Below, one piece after another: positions 35,165-48,153 of a stretch of 64,000 bases of DNA (positions within the stretch are counted from its first letter, which is position 1; each line of letters starts with the position of its first letter). Source of the stretch: Paragordius varius. Lineage: Eukaryota; Nematomorpha. A model generated the notes under the pieces. That model saw only the letters and a program-made list of their open reading frames with translations. It searched no databases and was not told the origin of the DNA. Where the stretch lies: NCBI GenBank assembly GCA_964247055.1, contig OZ176051.1:8370001-8434000 (forward strand), in the 5' to 3' direction. Made by a program: the position numbers and the translations under genes.

Positions 35165-38100
35165 TTAAATGTTAAGCAATTTATAACACACCAATGCGCC
35201 ATTTTTCGTACAATTGTATTGGGTAGCGACCGTATCAGACGTTGCCAGCACTTGTATAATCCTTAAAGAAATAAAATGTATATGTATCAATTATCAATTT
35301 TCTTAGGAACTACACTTATTGTAGCAAAATAAAATGTTCTTTAATTAAGAAAGTTTTTGGCCTTATTAGGTATTATAAGAAAGAATTCAAAGCTACACAC
35401 TCGACGAAATAGTGTATTTAAAAAAGCGGTGCTCTTTCCCTTAAAAATTTTCCAATTTTTCATGATTGATAGAAGAGAGATTTTTATTTGAAGATTAATA
35501 ATATCCCACTATAATATATTTTATATGCAGTATACACTGTATTTAGAGTTAAATTCTTTTATGAGAAAAATTATAAAATAATCATCAACTTACACACCTC
35601 AAATATTCCATTTTTCAAATTCACCCTCGACAAAATTTATTAACAATTCAAAACAAGTTCACCCTTGAATAATTGATAACCCTAAAAATTCAAATTTACC
35701 CAAAAAAATACGTCTTTTCGGGCTAATATAACTTATCATTGATATAAATTACCGTATGGTCAGAATATATCTAGTAAGTTATCGATTATTGCCAAATAGG
35801 ATATAAAATAAAGGGCAGCATTATTGGCTTATAGTTATTTTTTTCACTTTTTACTATTATTAGCCAATAGTATTTCTCCTTGCTGCATATGCTATTTGGC
35901 AATAATTAATAACCTAACAATATATACTTACTCACACTGTACAACTTCAATCAATACTAATATTTTGAAAAATGTAAAAAATATTTAAAAATATATATAC
36001 CTTTCCAACATATGTGGTGATTTAAAATTATCAGAAGACGAGCAATACTCCTATCATAAAGTAAAACAATTAAAATCGAAATAATAAAGTTTTATTAGTG
36101 TTAAACCTGTATAATTTGAGATACTAACGTGGGTTCAACATGGACTTGCCTGAAATCTAAATCCGCAGATTTATTCTATATTACAATAAAATTACAAGAT
36201 ACTAATGGTATAGTATAGTTATATGTGTTTATGTCACACATATTATGATAACAATATACGCGAGTTTTTAGAGTTTATCAAGTAATATAAAGTATGATAC
36301 AAAATTTAAAATAAATATTGAAATGGAAACAACAGGACTTTATCCAAGTAAGACGGGTTAAATAAAATTTATGATCTCTGAATTGATAAATTTAAGATTT
36401 TTATGAAAACATATAAATTTAATTTTGGTCTAATTTAGATAGACCGGGTTGATCGGTAACATTTAATTTATTATTTTTTTGATCAAAAATTTAACCGTTA
36501 TAAATTAAAAATTGCAAAATAAGGCAAAAAAACAACTTTCATATTGACAAAATGAAAATTATACCTTAAGATTGGCGTAATACACAAGATTCAATGCTCC
36601 ACGAATGACATTATAGAAAGCGTACTCTACTTTGGTGTCGCAATCCTCAGAAGTCAAATTCACTATAATCATTAAATTATTTAACAATTGGAATCCAGTT
36701 AATTTTAAGGCATTAAATAATTAACGTATTTGAAATTTATATCTTTAAGATAAATTAGATTGGTACACCCTAAGAAAATATAGCAAGACTGGTGTAGCGG
36801 TTTGTTCGGAATTTCGATTCTTATACTTTATTTATGTTTAATCAATAAACTATTTTATAAAGTTAATGGTGTAAGACCCAAGAACTTTTTATATTCAAAT
36901 TAAGTAAAAAAAAGAAAAAAATTTAATAAAAAAACATTTTGTACTTTCTTAGCAGTTAAAAAACGAAATTTGCAGTTTTGCGCCATATTTTACATATAAA
37001 GTTTTCCGTCGGTTTAATTTTTAAAATACCTAAAATCTTTGATATTTTGATAGAAATCCATATATTAAATAAAATTTAGTATTCACTTCTTAATAATATT
37101 AATTTCTCTTATGACCTAATGACTGAAAAAAATGCCATTTTTGAGTATTGCTAACTTCTATCCTTTTTCCGCTTTGTAACGATCTTTGTCATTGCGATTT
37201 TCATTTCCAAAGAATTTATCAGCTGTCAAACTCCTTTTAAATCTAATTATTTTCATTCGACTTAATGTGCGAAAAAAGACATTTTTTGATTTTAGAAAAC
37301 TATAAAAAAATTTCTAGTTTATTACGCTAATGACTATTTAAATGGTCATTATTTATCCCTTTGTTTTTGGCCCTCCATTTATTTCACATATTATACTGCA
37401 TAAACTGTAAGGTTTCATTCATTTTAATATTGAAATAAATATTATCCATTAAGATGTAGATTAATATAGAAGCTTTTAATGGGTGCACCATCAAACAAAC
37501 TAAGATTAAATTTCATATCATGTAATTACAAAAATAATTAAAAGGTTTCAACTGAAATTATACATGCCAACCAGGATATTAAAACCAAATTGACGCATAT
37601 ACCTATATAAATGAGAAATCTAAAACATGTAATTTATCTAAATTCCAAGTTGAGGTGAAAAAAGTTTTTTTAGTTGTTAAATCAATTTGAAAAAAAAACT
37701 AAAAAAGGGCTTAGTTATAAAAATTATAAGCGTTTAAATGAGTGTTAAAAGTTACAAAACCGCATAAGGATGTTTAACTGCACAAAGCCCTAAAAAATAA
37801 TATTTATAATGAATCTGCCAAAAATCATCTATTTCATTACTATATATTAAAAATAGGTTATAATAGCTTCTTACCACGTGCGTACATAATGTTAAGTGCT
37901 GTTTCAAATTGGTTGCTAAAATATATTTTATAAAAAATCAGACAGTATGAATTAAATTTAATATATATATTTAAGCAGAAACCAAAATATAACTTACTTA
38001 CATCAAACTATTTTTTGTCAATCGTAGATTCACAGCATATTTTGGCCTATATTAGGTAAAAAATTTAATTATGCTTTTAGGTAAATATTTAAAGAGACAT

Positions 38101-41100
38101 AGCATAGACTATTATTAGACATCATAGTTTAAAATGCTTATCATGGTCCTCTGTGCTTTTATATTTAATAGTAACGATTATTAAAGCTACTTCAATATCA
38201 GGGGTGTTTAACACGAAGCCCTCCAATATATGTCTGTAGCGAGGAATTTGAATTACAAAATTTTACAATTAAAAAAAATTTTTAAACATATTTTCTGAAT
38301 ATGTCTTTCCAAAATTTGGCAATCGACTATCAAAAAGCTATATAGATGGTTGTGTCGTTATATTGAAAGAACTATAATCCTTAATGACTTATTATTATCC
38401 TCGTTAAAATATAGAATTTAAGTTATTTTTTATTGGTACGTAGTTTTATTAAGTTATTTTATATGATTGATTTTCAATTGAAGTAAATTAATTATATAAT
38501 TTTTGTAATCATTAATACTTGATATATTCCAAATCATAGTACAAATGATAATTGACGATGGCACACTTAAACATGTTGAATAGATAATATTCCCCACCCG
38601 CTCTAAATGGAATCTGTCATTTACAAAGAAACAGTATGAAACTATTATAGGTATGAAAATAATAATTTTTAATTTATTTCGGAGTTTTGCCTTATTTTTA
38701 CTATAAAATTATCGATGAGCAGAAAATGAAGTGGTATGTATTTTTTTCAAATATTCTGATATTTCCACCTTAAAAACATTTTTTGGATACCTACTTTCAA
38801 CGTTAAAATAAAATTTTTTATAGGGTATATTTTAACCCTAAATTTGGTAAACTATATATGTCTTACCTTTAAATGGTTATAATGATCCAAATGAGTGATT
38901 CCTGGTTCCTCCTGCAACACAGAAATATAAATAATTTTTTACAGTTAGCATATAGTTTAAATGTTTTTTTAGGCGTCCCAATAATGTTATTACATTATTT
39001 TACGGTAATCAAATTGCACACAATGGCTATAATAACATTATTTATATTGGAAAACGTTTATACGTTATCCAATATGAATTGGAGAAACCAATTAAAAATT
39101 ATTTTTTAACTTATCATGCCAGCATTCACAACAGGGTTTGAAACTGATTCGAATTGTTAAATCCTTTGTGTATTTCGGTTCTGTTTTAATTCTTAAAGAA
39201 TTTTAGAACCCGTTTTTTAGAAAATAAAACTTAGTTCAAAGGGCTTTAACAAAATAGTATCGGCTTCGATTATGATTTTTCTAATTTTGCAGTTCTAAAG
39301 CTAATTTTATGAAAATGCAACCTTTCTTGCGAATGCGGTTCAACTTCATAAAGCAAATATCTAATGCCTAATGCATACACGGCCCTATTTAAACTAACCC
39401 AATAACACCATCAATAATTAACAAATAATTTAGATGTGCAGGAAATTTAATAAGGCGTTAATGTTTTATTTGGCGGTTGTATATTTAAATATAAATGATC
39501 ATTGCGTTTGGAGCATCCCGCGTCCATGATAATTTAAATCCGTATAAATATTAACTTTGGAAACAATGTGTTAGTTAAAATATTTTTCTAACGGTAGTTT
39601 TATCGGATATTGGGGAAATACATGAAGTGATAATCTATATATTTAAATAAATGGAAAATGCTGGCTTTGTGATCTGGTACCCGAAAACCGGACCCATTCA
39701 AATCCAAACATCGAAAAAATATAATCATTAATGAATGCCCCGACAATAGCTTCGCCCTTTTTTTGAAATAGGCCCCCAGTTCGGGCCCACCCCGTGTGGA
39801 AAACGGTTTTTTTAAAAAAACAGAAGTCCAATCGTGTCTTTGAGACAATTTTCCGGAAAACGTGTTGGATCATTCAATTTCAAATATGATTTTTGTTTAC
39901 TTATTTTCGATTGCGCCGAACATAGTCGTCTCGCTTTTTTAAGGCCCTCTTTTTACCCGCTCCCCCCGTAAAATGCCATTTTTTTCAAAAAACAAAGTCC
40001 ACAAAAATAATTTTTTAAATCTATTTTTCGCCCTAGGTATGAAACCGTAAAAATTTAATATGAATTCCACGTATTCCCTGTTAAAAGTCAAAAATTTTAG
40101 GTGTTTCTTTGATGATAACTGCTGGGTAAGGAGCTACCCGCTAAAAACTGATTCCTCATGTAACTTTGTGATCTGTTTCCGGAAAACCGTGAACCCAATC
40201 AAATCCAAACATCGAAAAAATATAATCATTAATAAATGTCCCGACTATAGCTTCGCCCTTTTTTGGAATTAGGTCCCCAGTTCGGGCCTACCCCGTGTGT
40301 AAAAATGGTTTAAGACAATTTTTTGGAGAACGTGTTGGACCATTCAATTTCAAATATGATTTTTGTTTACTTATTTTTGATCGCGCTGAACATAGTTGAC
40401 TCACTTTTTTGATTTAGGCCCTCCCGCTACCCCCGTAAAATGCCATTTTTTTCAAAAAAAAACAAAGTCCACAAAAATAATTTTTTAAATCTATTTTTCC
40501 CCCAAGTAAACAATATATTAGTGTGAATGCACCGTTTTAAAATTCCTATATAATTATATTTAAATAATGTTTCGAAATAATCCACATATGTGGATCATTT
40601 TATTGTCCCTTATTTCAAATAGCTCCACCCCCCCCCCCCCAGAAGTCCGAAGGACTTCCTCGGGCTGCGTAGCACCACGAGATTTACGCTAGTAAAATAT
40701 ATAATTACATGAATGAAGAAATTATATGGCTTTGATAATGAAGTGTTCTTTCATTTTATTTTATAGCATTATTTATCACAAAAAATATTTTGATTACCAA
40801 AATATCAGGGTATATATATCTTATATAATATCTTTCAGTGGATGTAGAGTCTTTTGATATTATTAAACAATGATTAACCGATAAATTATTAATTTATAAA
40901 ATATTTTTAATAAAATCGGTAAAATGGATTAAACATATATTTGAAATTTGTTTATATGTTCACATAATCTCAAATTTGTTTATGCCGGTAAGAAATCCCA
41001 TCTGGTTTAGAAACGGTTTTAAATCATGAAATTGGAACCGTTTCTGGTTTTACATCGTGGTGTTGAGTATTAAGTTTCAGGTTTTAAAAAATATTCTAAA

Positions 41101-43306
41101 ACCGATTATGTTTTTGATTCTGATTTTAAGCTTAACTAACCGCGGACCTAACTATCGTGGTTTACAAAAACAATATATCTTGAATGTACTATTTAAGAAA
41201 ATATTAAATTTCACTACCTTTCCATTTTTATTTTAGATAATTATATTTTTTGGGCTAGTTAAATTACCCAAAACTCAATGTTGTAAATAAACTATTGTTT
41301 TGTAGTTGTTTTGGTTAAATTTAATTATTTAATCAATGTTCACCTGTATTAGAAGAGCTTTTTGTAACTCAGGAGTCTATCTATAATAAGGATATCTCCG
41401 AAACCCGATTAACAGCTAATTGAATCAATAAATATCAAGTTTTTGCTGGAATATAAACTGAAAGCTTACTAAAGTTAATTATATACATTTTCTAACCCTA
41501 ACATACATTTATTTGCCTTTTGTATTAGCATTTAAAAAAATTTAAAGAAAAAATGGCGGTAAAAAGGTTAAAAATGAGGATTTTTTACAATTATACATTT
41601 TTAGATAAAAATTTTTTGAAGCACCCTAAAAAGCTAAAGAAAGCATATTAAATTTGGCACAATTCAGATATTCAAATTTTAATTCGCTCAGAGATATAAA
41701 ACCCTAACAAAATGAAATAGAGTGTTAATAAGATAAAATCTTACAATATAAGTCAAATCATTGGAAAAGCGAGTGATGTCTGGCAATGAAGCATCAATCA
41801 ATGAATCTTCCAATCTCCTAAGCTATAAAATATGTTTTCATTATTTAATATGGTGATAGATATAAAAGATACAACATATTATATTTTTTTATACTTTGGC
41901 CATGTCAGATTTGGTGACATTATGATACAATAAATAGTGATCTATGTTACGCATTTGAATATCAAGTATCGTTAGACATCGATCCTCAAAATTTTGTGTT
42001 TTAAGGTGTCTGTCCTCATCAAAGACTTCAACTCTAAGGGGAATTTGGGTAGGCATGAATGTTCCAACATCGTAAGCCAAGAGACTCAGTAATAAATCAT
42101 GATAAGCTCTACAAAAAAATTATAGTATTAATACATATTATATTAGTACCTCAAAAAAATCTAAAGATGCAACCGAAATTTTGCAGGATCTTTTTCATAT
42201 CCAATAATTTCTTTGTCATATCTTTTGAGCGCCTTTTCGGAATACAGGAAAAATTGGGTTTGAGAATTAGTTTTCATATTTAACCGATTGAGTCGTACCA
42301 GAAGTAAATTCGTTAAATTAACCTGTAAAACGTTTTAAACCATATTTAACATAAAAACACGTAAATATTTAGTTTTGCTAATATAAATATTATGTTAAAA
42401 TACATCTATTTGGACAACTTACACTTTTAAGAAATCCACCAAAATTCTGGGGTGATATTAGACGGTATTCATTCTATAATAGTAATTAGGATATAGTGCA
42501 AAGGATCATATAAGTTAACTAGAAACACTACACTTATTTTATGAATTTTCTTTGGTAAATTTTATAATAAAAGATACTCTTATTAAAAAAGGTGTTTAAA
42601 AAAAATAAATTAAAAGGATATCATCGAACCCATTCATTTTTCTTTTCCAATTTTCGCATTAGAGCAATATGCGATTCATATATTGTCATAATATCCCTAA
42701 CATTTTCCCGTAATCCTCCTAGCACCTCATAAAACTGGGCCGTAAGATTTAACTCGTGAGCCAATTGGTCATCGGTCATTAGATTGCTGGGTAGGAAAGT
42801 TTGTAACAAAACATTTTGAACAAGCTTGGGAACTGTTACATTGTGTGTCTTCTTAACATCCCCAGGTCTCCAGAATTGCCAACCCCGATCACTAACATAA
42901 TTGATTACGATGGCAAAAATGAAGTGCATATCTTGGTGTAAATAATTGATTTGTTTGCGTAACAGTTCAAGTTCCCCCGGTTTATACGTTGTTGGTTGGG
43001 TGTAGGGTAAATTATAAAGCTTACCATACCGTTGAACATGTAAAAAATCTGTAATTTGTTTAATCAAATGTTGTTCATTCGTAAAAACGGTATCATTTAC
43101 ATTCTCAGAAGAATTAAAATTGACATTTGTGTCGTTTCCTAAATCATTTTCTCTTTTTAATAAAACGAAGTTTTGATATAACGGTTCAGTAACGTAGGCA
43201 TGGTGATGATAGAATTCTACGCAAGAATTATAAAATCTTTGTAAATCTTGGAGGTGAACGAAACCCGGACCATAGATATCCTTCAGATTTCGATCATACT
43301 TTCCAC
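35165..43306 (-). CDS. Unrecognised protein, 3' part: 11 exons, 522 residues
   Basis: Exons on the minus strand: 43306-42630, 42473-42423, 42322-42174, 42108-41895, 41822-41745, 38613-38543, 38046-38002, 37915-37875, 36662-36565, 36050-36001, 35261-35165. All junctions are GT..AG (some weak donors, such as GTTCGA and GTTGCA) and all phases agree; the last exon ends in TAA. The product is largely helical and Cys-poor, with several N-glycosylation sequons (for example NNVT-like HNVT, ELNLT, ARVNLT) and conspicuous segments IYGPGFVHLQDLQRFYNSC, GWQFWRPGDVKK, AYHDLLLSLLAYDVGTFMP and GGEYYLFNMFKCAIVNYH. I do not recognise the family. The first exon starts with two bases of a split codon, so an upstream exon is required; the exon at 52225-52042 fits in phase and would restore a Cys codon. 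The introns contain Helitron, MITE A and MITE M copies. Confidence 0.75.
35590..35750. mobile_element. MITE, family M, interrupted copy
   Basis: Left-arm iterons (TTCAAATTCACCCTCGAC, TTCACCCTTGAATAATTG) and part of the core (CGTCTTTTCGGGCTAATATA) are present. The copy then breaks at the family A MITE that starts at 35752. Confidence 0.65.
35752..35939. mobile_element. MITE, family A, copy 3, inserted into a family M element
   Basis: The right end read inward is CAGTGTGAGTAAGTATATAT; the left arm is more worn. TA is on both sides. It interrupts the family M copy to its left, so it is the younger of the two. Confidence 0.7.
39634..40692 (+). mobile_element. Helitron unit with a miniature Helitron at its end
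   Basis: It starts TCTATATATTTAAATAAATG after A and holds the two roughly 500-bp subrepeats (near 39,675 and 40,165). From 40572 the sequence becomes the short TTCGAAATAATCCACATATG type, which supplies the hairpin and CTAG at 40689-40692. Either a truncated unit received a miniature Helitron or the two were joined by replication past a missing terminator. It lies in the 38614-41744 intron of the unrecognised gene. Confidence 0.75.
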
Positions 43307-43714
43307 CTATAGATATTATTTATTAAATAAAATATTGTAATATGAGTTATTTGGAAATGGTTTTAAATATAAATTTATTTAACATAATTTTGAAAAGGAG
43401 TCTTTTACATCCTTAGGTGTATAAAAATTAAGAAAAAATACTTTTTTAAATGCATACTGTAATACATATGTAATTAATATATTTTTAACAGAACTATTAT
43501 TTTTGATATGCAATAAATTCTACAATCTAACTAGTATTTTTTTATCAGGATGTTCTTTTTCATTTTTAATAAACAGTCTTGGTGGTAACATTGATTAAAG
43601 ACATGTCCATATTTACAATATGTCCCTTTTCAGCACATATTTCATTAAAAAATGCCTAACATTGCATATGCGTTATATACATATAAGCTATCTGGCAATC
43701 AATGTTTTATATTA

Positions 43715-45038
43715 CAGTAGCGTATGCAGTAAAAGATTGTTAGTGCAAAATAGAATAAAAAAATCATTTTTTTTAAAAAAACAAGGGGGCGTAAATGTTA
43801 ATTTTTAATATCAAGAATTTTTTTTTAATCCATGTGGCATTTTTTTATCCTTTTAAAAGTTGTTTTACAAGCATATAAAAAATAACACTTACATATATAT
43901 TTGAATGTACTTACATGTCCCTTTTCTGTACACATATATGAGAGATATATATTAACATTGCAATATGTTCCCCTTTTCGCTACATATCTCATTATAGAAA
44001 TGGTAACATTGCATATGTGTTGTGCCTACTTCATTAAATAATTTTTTAGGTTTTATATATAATTTTTTTTTATAAAAAATTAAGTTTTTAATAATTAATT
44101 AAAAAATATTTCAGAAAAGACTATAAAAAAATATATTAATTAACATATAAATCGCTTATGTGCGTAATAAAACTTGTATTATACAAATTTAAATATTGAA
44201 TTGATTTTGCTGACTTTTTTTGAAAACACTATATCACCTAATATGAGAAATGTCACGAAAAATGGTAAAACAATACCATTTATAATTAATTATTTTACAA
44301 GTGGTAATTTATTTAAGCAAATATTTTTGACAATTTTTTTGGTGTGCTCATAATACTTAAAAAAATGAATGTGCTGAATATTTTCAAGAATTTGAGTTAA
44401 GTTTTCAATCAATTCTTCCACATTGAAATGGCATCTTTCCTGACTTTTTTGATCTTTGGAGTCTGGGTTAATGTGCCATAGTTTGAATCTAATGTTGATG
44501 GCAAACTTTCATCTATACTATCTTCTTCACAAAAACTATACATTTATTCTAAATTTCTTTTTGACAAAATAATAAAAACTTAATATTTTTTATAAAAAAA
44601 AAATATATAAACTTATAAATTAAAAATCAAAGTATGCACAACACATAACATACTGATTAATACCTAATTTTATAAAAAATGTTATATCAAACCTAAATAT
44701 TTATCAAAGTAGGCAAAACACATATGCAATGTTACCATTTCTCTTATAAGATATGTAGCGAGAAGAGGAACATATTGCAATGTTAATATATATATCTCTC
44801 ATATATGTGTACCGAAAAGGGACATGTAAGTACATTCAAATATATATGTAAGTGTTATTTTTTATATGCTTGTAAAACAATTTTTAAAAGGATAAAAAAA
44901 TGCCACATGGATTAAAAAAAATTCTTGATATTAAAAATTAACATTTACCATATGTGTATTTACAACTAGGATTGTTTTTTAAAAAAACATTTTTTTATTC
45001 TATTTTGCACTAACAATCTTTTACTCCATACGCTACTG
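43715..45038. mobile_element. Inverted-repeat DNA element with arms of about 330 bp
   Basis: The left arm (43715-44030) and right arm (44709-45038) are inverted copies that begin CAGTAGCGTATG. TA precedes the left end but TC follows the right end, so the target duplication is not intact. Both arms contain internal variants of a motif around ACATTGCATATGTGTT. The minus strand of the middle (44543-44409) encodes 44 residues starting MYSFCEEDSIDESLPSTL, which resembles the start of the spliced gene at 45153. The element looks like a deletion derivative of that transposon family. Confidence 0.7.
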
Positions 45039-45152
45039 TCCTATAACTTGTTTTTTAAATCTTTATTAGACAAGATGTGTTTATAAATATTTTAACCATG
45101 TGGATACATTTATTTAAGGACCAATATATTTTTAAAATTTTTATTTTTTATT

Positions 45153-45663
45153 ATGTCAAGCTTTTTTAAAGATGAAAGTATTAGTGGTGAAAGTTTACCA
45201 TCTACATCATCAGATTCCTACATTAAGGATAATATATCAAGTCAACAACATACGGGAACCAGAAAAAGTAAATTTATATCATTATATTTTAGGGCAATAT
45301 TGGACTGAAACTAAAATACAAAAAGCCATCCCACTATTTCTGTTACACAATGAAAAACCAAGTCAATGGTTTTGTGAGGCATTAGATATGTCCGAATCTA
45401 GTATTAATAAGTTACGACAAAAGTTGATGCGAGGAGATAAAATGGTTATTACTAAACAGGGCAGAAAGAAAAAATTTGAAAATCTTGAGTTGCAAAATAG
45501 CATAAGGAATATCATCATGAATAATAATCATCAAGTAATCTTGGATGATATTTTAAAGTACATTCCTGAACACCTACGAATCTCGAAAAGCACTTTGCAT
45601 AAATGTTTAAAACATATGAAAATAATCAGACGAGGAGGATACTTTGTACCTTTTTCGATTTGA
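45153..45663 (+). CDS. Transposase-like DNA-binding protein, Tc1/IS630 type, with a 25-nt intron
   Basis: Exons 45153-45267 and 45293-45663 give 161 residues. The 25-nt intron (GTAAATTT..TATTTTAG) joins an acidic Ser-rich N terminus (MSSFFKDESISGESLPSTSS) to RQYWTETKIQKAIPLFLL. Residues about 40-150 have the double helix-turn-helix layout of Tc1/mariner and IS630 transposases: NEKPSQWFCEALDMSESSI for the first, a basic linker QGRKKKFE, and DDILKYIPEHLRISKSTLH for the second, then LKHMKIIRRGG. The frame stops before any DDE catalytic domain, and downstream frames show no convincing remainder. It sits on the plus strand inside an intron (or between parts) of the unrecognised minus-strand gene. 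It is either a truncated transposon copy or a retained DNA-binding protein. Confidence 0.6.
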
Positions 45664-45959
45664 ATATGTTACTATGGATATGTCAAAAAAGATATAGATT
45701 AGTTTTTTTTCTTGGCAAATTCGGGTTAAATGTGAATATCTTAAAGTTATTCATGGACCTTATAACGAAAATCAGTCGTTCCAAATTTCCCACACGTATT
45801 CCTTTGTGCAGTATGATTTGTATTAATTTATTTTATAAAAATATGAATATCATTTCAACATGAAAAGAAAAACGAGAAAGATTTACTGATTGGACCAATG
45901 GATTCCTGAGATTAATACAAACACAAATTGCAGAAAAAACTTACAAGATTAGCTATGTT

Positions 45960-46335
45960 TTGTAAATAACAGTTGTTAAAATCCGTAATTAATGATAAAG
46001 GATAATTAAATAGATTTAAATGAAATTATAAATTTCAAATTTTCAGTTTAATTTTCATAAATTACATTAAATTTAATTTAAATTCGTAAAACCAACTGCA
46101 TTTATACCAAAATTGCAAAGTTGGATATATATGCGAAATCGATATGCGAAAACCCCATGTCAAATAGTTGTGTCGTACTGATGAGTGCTAACAAGCATGA
46201 AACTAGTCTGCGATTACTATTGACGAAGGGTTTCACATATCGTTTATAATTTCTATTTATAATTTCATTTAATTCTATTTAATTATCCTTTATCATTATA
46301 TTACGGATTTTAACAACTGTTATTTACAAGATTAG
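45960..46335. mobile_element. MITE with inverted arms of about 85 bp
   Basis: TTGTAAATAACAGTTGTTAA at the left is inverted at the right (AACAACTGTTATTTACAA). The flanks both contain ACAAGATTAGC but not at equal distance from the ends, so I do not call a target duplication. Confidence 0.65.
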
Positions 46336-46431
46336 CATTTGCATATATGCTTTAAATTGTAAACATAAATAAATCATATATAAATTTACATGTACTATTC
46401 TTTTTCTAATTTACTTTTTGGGTGCTATATA

Positions 46432-46660
46432 CAGTCATGTATCCTTTATTTAATCCAAAATTTATTTATTTTCGTTATATGAATCTAAATATTTGGTAAA
46501 GAATGGAAAAACAAGAACTTTATTGCGATTCTTATACTTTTTTAATGAATATGATATTGTAAATACCATAGAGCTCTTGTTTTTTCCATTCTTTACCAAA
46601 TATTTATACCCATTAAACTAAAAAAATAAATTTCTGATAAAATAAAGGATAACATGACTG
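46432..46660. mobile_element. MITE, family B, copy 1
   Basis: 229 bp with ends CAGTCATGTATCCTTTATTT and the inverse, plus an internal inverted pair GGTAAAGAATGGAAAA, flanked by TA on both sides. The second copy is at 55239-55466. Confidence 0.85.
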
Positions 46661-47771
46661 TAATATGGTTTCCATAAAATAAAATTTGTTTCAGATAAAA
46701 ATTGCCTTCGTAAACCAGAATAATTTTCTCAAAAAATAAATAAATACTTATAATCAAACGTTAAAATTAATTGGACCTCATCCTTTATTTCATTAAGCTC
46801 TTGAGCACATTTGTTAATTTTTTATTAAAGATATGTAACTATAACATGGACATTTTGAATACATGTAATGATTGACCAGGACTTTTTTTTTAATAAAACA
46901 TTACCACGCGCATTATAAGAATATAAGGATTTAAGTATTTACTGTAAGATACATATTTATTTAATAATTAGTATCAGGGATAGAACATTTTTTGAATTAA
47001 TTTGAAGTCAATAATCGAAAATGGTTTCTAATTTACAAACTGTTATAAGTTTTTTTTGACCTTTTAATTTTTTTGTCTGCAATGACATATTGGGGTAATC
47101 TAATAACCTAGAGCTCAATCGAAACAACTGTTAAGTTAAAATTTGATTAACAAACACTTTTCTCCCGTATTACATAAAAAAAGCTTATATTATTTTATTA
47201 CTTCTAGAGCGGTATAAACCTTTACTTAACACCCACGATGTCATTTTGTTTTTATTATCTTATATTGAATATATTTTTCTTAACTTATCTCCTGATGATG
47301 CATATGGCGAAAATTTGAGAATAAATAAATTATATTTTATTTTTACGTGATTTTACGACCATTCTAACATCATAATTTTACATTTTGTTTTATAAAGGCG
47401 CTTAAAAAGTTAATATTTTTAATCTGACCTAAATAATATTTAAAACTATATTAAATAAACTACCCAAAATGTAAATTTTATATCAAAATCTATCCAATTG
47501 TAAAAAATCTCAAAGTAACTGCTTATTTTTAAATAATGAAACAAAAGGGTTATATGTAAATACTCCAAAATATATTTTAAACACTATTAGATAATGGGTA
47601 TTATATAGTGTCGTAATAACCTGATTTTTAAAAATAAAATACATATAAGTACCGCAGTTTAATAATTAGCAAGTAGCTACTAGACCCTATTAATGCCTCC
47701 TATAATATTCATTTTTAACAATTCCATTTGAAATTATAGAATAAATTTAAATTTTTTTTAAATATAATGTT
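46661..47771. other. Non-coding stretch
   Basis: No gene or repeat recognised. Confidence 0.5.
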
Positions 47772-47963
47772 TTAAAGTTTATGTATAATGTAAAATAGGT
47801 AAGATATACGTAATATATCAATGAATTTTGAAGATAACTTGTCCCTTTGTTGACCATTGCCATGTTTAACATTTAATTTTTTGAGTTGACATACTTCACG
47901 GATTTTGTTGAAACAAGAAGGCAAATTTTTTGTGATATGCTTAGATTTATTTTCATTGGTCAT
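47772..47963 (-). other. Possible exon or orphan open frame
   Basis: An open frame of 63 codons on the same strand as the large unrecognised gene, with a fairly protein-like stretch (PSCFNKIREVCQLKKLNVKH). I could not place it with consistent splice phase between the exons at 52 kb and 43 kb. It may be chance. Confidence 0.2.
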
Positions 47964-48153
47964 AGTGTATTCTATTTGATTTATTTCAAATTTAAAAAAT
48001 ATCTCCTTAAAAGATTTTATTTTATAAAATGATTTTCATCTATATTTAAAAATTTAGTAAAAATTGAAAACCTAAAATTTATAAATTATAGATTTTAAGT
48101 AATTAATCTCTCATTAAGCTTGATTATTTTATACTAAAAAATGTTTAATTAAT

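Noticed and set aside
36142-36169. Possible 28-nt exon with good acceptor and donor between the exons at 36662-36565 and 36050-36001
   Set aside because: Including it breaks the phase of the following exon; leaving it out keeps the frame to the final stop.
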